In this document: positions 60,740 through 64,000 of the stretch, piece by piece | Numbering within the stretch: position 1 is the first letter of the stretch | Layout of the letters: each line of letters starts with the position of its first letter | From: CAYTBN01 sp964436045 | GTDB lineage: Bacteria > Myxococcota_A > UBA796 > UBA9615 > CAYRNR01 | Length of the DNA stretch: 64,000 nt | Direction: 5' to 3' | NCBI GenBank assembly: GCA_964436045.1 | Contig: CAYTBN010000007.1 | Span: forward strand, 62,001 to 126,000 | The notes under the pieces: model-generated | The model's input: the letters and a program-made list of their open reading frames with translations, nothing else | Told to the model about the DNA's origin: nothing | Database searches by the model: none | Translations under genes and position numbers: made by a program

Positions 60740-61162
60740 ATGCCATCACCGAGATCGTACACGAAGGACGAAGTCGTCATGATGCTGCGCCAGGGGGAGA
60801 GCCTCGAGGGGGTCGATCTCAGGGGGAGCGATCTCTCGGGAGTCGACCTCTCCGGATCCAAGCTGTCGGGCTCGAAGCTGGGCGACGCCAATCTGTTCCG
60901 GGCCAATCTGACAGGAGCCGACCTCAGCAACGCGAGTCTGTGGCACGCGAACCTGAAGAACGCGATCCTGGACTTCGCGAACCTGGAGGGGGCGGATCTC
61001 GATTTTGCCAATCTCGAAGGTGTGACCCTTCGCTCGGCCCGGATCCGCAAGGCGACCTTCCCGCTCAAGAAGGTCACGATGAACGAGATCGAGGACGCCG
61101 TCGTGCGGGGCAAGCGCCTGTGCATGAACCCGGCCAACCTTGCGGACGAAGACCTCTGCTGA
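60740..61162 (+). CDS. Pentapeptide-repeat protein
   Basis: 140 residues. A short helix (EVVMMLRQGESL) precedes about 15 pentapeptide repeats with the A(D/N)LXX pattern (about 30-105: VDLRG, SDLSG, ADLSN, ANLEG, ADLDF), which fold as a right-handed quadrilateral beta-helix. A C-terminal helical tail of about 35 residues ends in DEDLC. AGAGG lies before the ATG at 60740. The gene is 61 nt downstream of the ATP-grasp gene, on the same strand. The target is not known. Confidence 0.9.
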   Translation: MPSPRSYTKDEVVMMLRQGESLEGVDLRGSDLSGVDLSGSKLSGSKLGDANLFRANLTGADLSNASLWHANLKNAILDFANLEGADLDFANLEGVTLRSARIRKATFPLKKVTMNEIEDAVVRGKRLCMNPANLADEDLC

Positions 61163-61175
61163 CCCCTCGCGGGGG

Positions 61176-63872
61176 CTAGCCGCCGAGGACCGCGAAGCGC
61201 CGCTCCGAGCGGATGCCGGACGCGTCGATCGCGACCAACCGCAGTGAGTTGATCCCGGGCTTCAGCGCCAGGTCGACCCCGACCGGGAGTCGCTTGCGCC
61301 CGTTCCCATCGTCAGCGGCCTCGATGACGTGGATCTTGTCGCTACCCAACCAGACCACGATCCGCGCCATTCCCTCGTCGTCCTCGGCCACCGCCTCGAA
61401 GTGCAGCGTGTCCTTCGCCTGGAGCGGACGGTCCCCCCCCTGCAGCGCGATGGTCGGCGGTTTGTAGTCCCCCTCCGCCCGGTCGGGGGCGCCGGGATCC
61501 ACGAGGAGTTCGACGGCCGTACCCACGCTGAAATCCCGATCCCTGGCGTTGAGCGCCAGCGAGGCAGGAGCGGCCCCCGGACGGAAACGCACCTCCAGGG
61601 TGACCTCGCCGTCGCCGTCGGCGCCCAGTCCGTCCAGGGTCCGGTGGGATTCCTGGAGCTCCACTCCCTCGAGACCCGGGTTGTCGAAGGAGACACGGAC
61701 CCGGCCCGACTCCACCTCCCCCTCGTTGCGGACGGTGATATCGAAGCGGACCATCTGGGACCCATCGTCGTCAGCCGACGTGGTCGCATGCACCGCCAGG
61801 GCCAGCCGCGGCGTATCGGTCCCCAGGGTCGTCACGCGGGCCTCGAACGGACCCCCGAGGGGGCCAACATCCCCCACCAGATAGATCCGAAGGTCGTCGA
61901 TCCTCGTCTGGGTCCGGGCCGACACCGAGACCGGCACCGCGCAGCTGGCCGTGGCCCCGGGGGCGATATCTCCGAGCACGAAGGACAGACCGTCGATGAT
62001 CCGGCGCTCGCTCATCGAGCGCGCCCGCAGGTGCTGCACCACCTCGTCGCCGCGGTTGGTCACCCGGATCCGCAGCTCGCCGGTCTCACCGGCCCGCAGC
62101 TCGGTCCCCTCGATCTCCACCCCCAGATCCACGGGCGCTGGCGACCGCATGGCCGACAGCTGGCTCGCCTCCCGGGAGGGGGACAGGTCCATCCATCCCG
62201 GAGCCGGCGGCGCCCAGGGGATACCCTGCTCGCTCAGGGCGTCCAGCAGGCGGCGGTTCTGGACCACGGCCTCCGCCGCGACCACCCCGGCGGCGGATCC
62301 CAGCAGCGCGGCGCGATCTCTGCCCCCCTCCGCCAGGATCCGCTGGGCCAGGATGACGGCCAGGTCCGGCTGCCATCCCTCGGCCGCCGGATCCCGGTAC
62401 CCATCGCCGCCCCACGCCAGGTAGGGGTAGGCCAGCCGCAGGGCGGGCTCGGCGTTCAGCCCCGAGCGGGTCGGCTCCCAGTCCGCGTGGGGCAGGTCGG
62501 GATCCACCAGCGGGTCGAGCATCACGTCGGGAAAGTCGACGCCGTCGTCGTCCACGTAGACCTCGCCCAGCACCAGGTCGGGGGTGATGCCGACCTCGGA
62601 CAGCCACACGTCCTCCGCCACCAGGTAGCGGGCCACGGTCAGCTTCATCTGCAGCTTCTCGCGCAGCTCGTAGGGCTTCTGGACCGTGCCCTTGCCGAAG
62701 GTCTGGGTGCCGATCACCAGCGCGCGGCCGTTGAACTTCAGGCCACCGGCGAGGATCTCGGAACCGGAAGCCGTCTTGTGGTCCACCAGCAACACCACCG
62801 GCCACGGAGCGATGGTGTCCTCGGGGGCCGCATCCACCCGGTGGCGCAGACCCTTGACCGCGCCCCCGTCCGCGCCCTGGGTCACCAGGATCGACCCGGA
62901 GTCGGTGAAGTAGTTCACGATGCGGGCCGCGTGCAACATCGAGCCGCCCTGGTTGCCGCGTAGGTCGATGATCACGCCGCCCAGCTCGGCGGGCGCCGCC
63001 TCGGCCAGCTCCAGCAGCTTGCGCTGGAATTCGTCCGCCGTCCGCTGGCTGAAGTGGTCCAGCACCATCAACGCGTATCGCTCGTCCAGCAGGCGCGCGT
63101 CGATGGTCGGCAGCACGACCTTTCGCCGTACGATGGGGAAGACGCGGCGGCCCTCCTCGCCCGGCCGATGGATGGTCAAGGTGACCTGCAGCCCCTCGGG
63201 GCCCCGGATCCGGGCGATGGCGTCGTCGACGTGCATGTTGAGGGTCGAGACGCCGTCGATGTGGGTGACCTGATCGCCCGCCCGCAGGCCGGCATCGAGG
63301 GCGGGCGAGTCCTCGTAGACCGTGACGACGGTCAGCACGTCGGAACGTTTGCCGATACGGGCACCGATCCCACTGAGTGTGCCCCGGTAGCGGGCCTCGA
63401 AGTCGGCCAGCTTGCGCTCGTCGATCACCCGGCAGTGGCGATCCAGCGGCTGGAGCAACCCCTGCAGCGCCAGGACCTCCAGGTCGGTGGTCGCCTCACC
63501 CTCGGCCAGCTCCCCGTCGACAAAGGCCATCGCAGCGCGCATGCGGCCGACCACGGCTTCCGCGTCGGCGACGTCGGTGGTCGCGAATGCCCGGGTGGCC
63601 TCGTCGATGCTGATCCGGTACCGGCCCAGCTCGTCCGGACCGGTGACCAGCACCCTGTCGCCCGCTCGCTCCAGCCGCTGCAGTCCCGACGCCAGCAGGG
63701 CCGGCAGCACCACCTCCTCTGGACGCCAGTAGCGCTGGACCACGAGGTCCAGACCGCGGAGCAGGACGTCATCGGTGGCGGTGTCGGCGCTGGCGGCGGG
63801 TGACAGAATCGTCAGGGCCAGCACGAGACCGGTCGCGACGGGCCGCCGGAGCGCGACGAGGAGGTGGGGCAT
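61176..63872 (-). CDS. S41-family C-terminal-processing protease, periplasmic
   Basis: 898 residues, unusually long. A signal peptide (about 1-28, ending ASA) is followed by a helical domain, a PDZ domain (about 160-245) and the S41 protease domain with catalytic Ser369 (TASGSE) and Lys394 (TFGKG), 25 residues apart as expected. The C-terminal half (about 480-898) is extra and contains two or three beta-sandwich, CARDB-like domains (LRAGETGELRIRVTNRGDE, VRFDITVRNEGEVESGRV) that may bind substrate or the envelope. It would cleave unstructured C-termini in the periplasm. The ATG at 63872 was chosen because it opens the signal peptide. Confidence 0.92.
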   Translation of the reverse strand: MPHLLVALRRPVATGLVLALTILSPAASADTATDDVLLRGLDLVVQRYWRPEEVVLPALLASGLQRLERAGDRVLVTGPDELGRYRISIDEATRAFATTDVADAEAVVGRMRAAMAFVDGELAEGEATTDLEVLALQGLLQPLDRHCRVIDERKLADFEARYRGTLSGIGARIGKRSDVLTVVTVYEDSPALDAGLRAGDQVTHIDGVSTLNMHVDDAIARIRGPEGLQVTLTIHRPGEEGRRVFPIVRRKVVLPTIDARLLDERYALMVLDHFSQRTADEFQRKLLELAEAAPAELGGVIIDLRGNQGGSMLHAARIVNYFTDSGSILVTQGADGGAVKGLRHRVDAAPEDTIAPWPVVLLVDHKTASGSEILAGGLKFNGRALVIGTQTFGKGTVQKPYELREKLQMKLTVARYLVAEDVWLSEVGITPDLVLGEVYVDDDGVDFPDVMLDPLVDPDLPHADWEPTRSGLNAEPALRLAYPYLAWGGDGYRDPAAEGWQPDLAVILAQRILAEGGRDRAALLGSAAGVVAAEAVVQNRRLLDALSEQGIPWAPPAPGWMDLSPSREASQLSAMRSPAPVDLGVEIEGTELRAGETGELRIRVTNRGDEVVQHLRARSMSERRIIDGLSFVLGDIAPGATASCAVPVSVSARTQTRIDDLRIYLVGDVGPLGGPFEARVTTLGTDTPRLALAVHATTSADDDGSQMVRFDITVRNEGEVESGRVRVSFDNPGLEGVELQESHRTLDGLGADGDGEVTLEVRFRPGAAPASLALNARDRDFSVGTAVELLVDPGAPDRAEGDYKPPTIALQGGDRPLQAKDTLHFEAVAEDDEGMARIVVWLGSDKIHVIEAADDGNGRKRLPVGVDLALKPGINSLRLVAIDASGIRSERRFAVLGG

Positions 63873-63951
63873 GCGGGGCAGCGTGGCATGAAACGATGCC
63901 CCTCGCAACACGTGCTACACTGCGTCGCCCCTCGAATTGGAGGCCAGTCAG

Positions 63952-64000
63952 GTGGACGCCGAACGGCTCAAGGAACTGCTGCAACGGGTCCAGCGGGGCG
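63952..64000 (+). CDS. Start of a gene at the right edge (possibly LarB/PurE-like)
   Basis: The GTG at 63952 has GGAGG eight bases upstream, and TACACT at 63916-63921 may be its -10. Only 16 codons (VDAERLKELLQRVQRG) are visible. They resemble the first residues of LarB-type proteins, but 16 residues are too few for a firm call. Confidence 0.4.
   Translation, partial: MDAERLKELLQRVQRG

Overview
The window is a GC-rich, very gene-dense stretch of bacterial chromosome, about 54 protein genes and no RNA gene that I can see. The content points to Myxococcota or another deltaproteobacterial lineage. Evidence: several secreted proteins with MopE-type DCDD metal-binding repeats, acidic GDDDS/T linkers and MYXO-CTERM-like tails; many lipoproteins; a NifU/NifS pair of the type found in such bacteria; and one operator that fits the Myxococcus-type LexA box. 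A 10-N scaffold gap at 4771-4780, an in-frame stop, two frameshifts and a truncated gene suggest a draft or metagenome-derived scaffold.

Layout. 1-4563 (minus): a tightly coupled fatty-acid/polyketide operon with three Cys-type ketosynthases (one running off the left edge), one Cys-less chain-length-factor-like protein, an acyl carrier protein and a hot-dog dehydratase, resembling the core of aryl-polyene-like clusters. 4771-9910: a damaged region with a gap, an interrupted MopE-type protein, two small secreted or unknown proteins, the C-terminal half of a caspase-like protein and an FG-GAP/MopE-type surface protein. 9837-14519 (minus): a NodB polysaccharide deacetylase, an HD/HD-GYP-derived protein and a HEAT-like protein that share an N-terminal module. 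14662-18353: a LonB/YcbZ-type protease, a 163-bp hairpin element inserted in its stop codon, and an M19 dipeptidase. 18433-20352 (minus): a secreted lipid-transfer-like protein and a zinc-ribbon/FHA protein. 20498-24872: the membrane-organising pair NfeD-like protease and flotillin FloA, with two unknown genes behind.

24869-36838: a MopE-type surface protein, signal peptidase I, a DUF72 protein under a striking LexA-type promoter, lipoproteins, a sodium/solute symporter, an arylsulfotransferase-like lipoprotein, prolyl-tRNA synthetase, a PilZ protein and a C45-type hydrolase lipoprotein. 36980-41172: NifU, NifS, a bisphosphate nucleotidase and a lipoprotein transpeptidase. 41258-53132: a lipoprotein with a Lys-rich tail, a GT-C glycosyltransferase with TPRs, an NSS transporter, a calcineurin-like phosphoesterase, a pseudouridine synthase, another MopE-type lipoprotein, a methyltransferase and a PLP dehydratase. 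53180-64000: a Ycf46-like AAA ATPase, three surface-polysaccharide genes, a coiled-coil lipoprotein, an ATP-grasp enzyme next to a pentapeptide-repeat protein, an S41 protease and the first codons of one further gene.

Much of the window serves the cell envelope: surface glycans, exported acidic Ca/metal-binding proteins, their signal peptidase, membrane microdomains and envelope proteases. Genes are packed with GTGA/ATGA overlaps. A subset of genes has a -10 hexamer only 6-8 nt before the start codon, which implies leaderless mRNAs.
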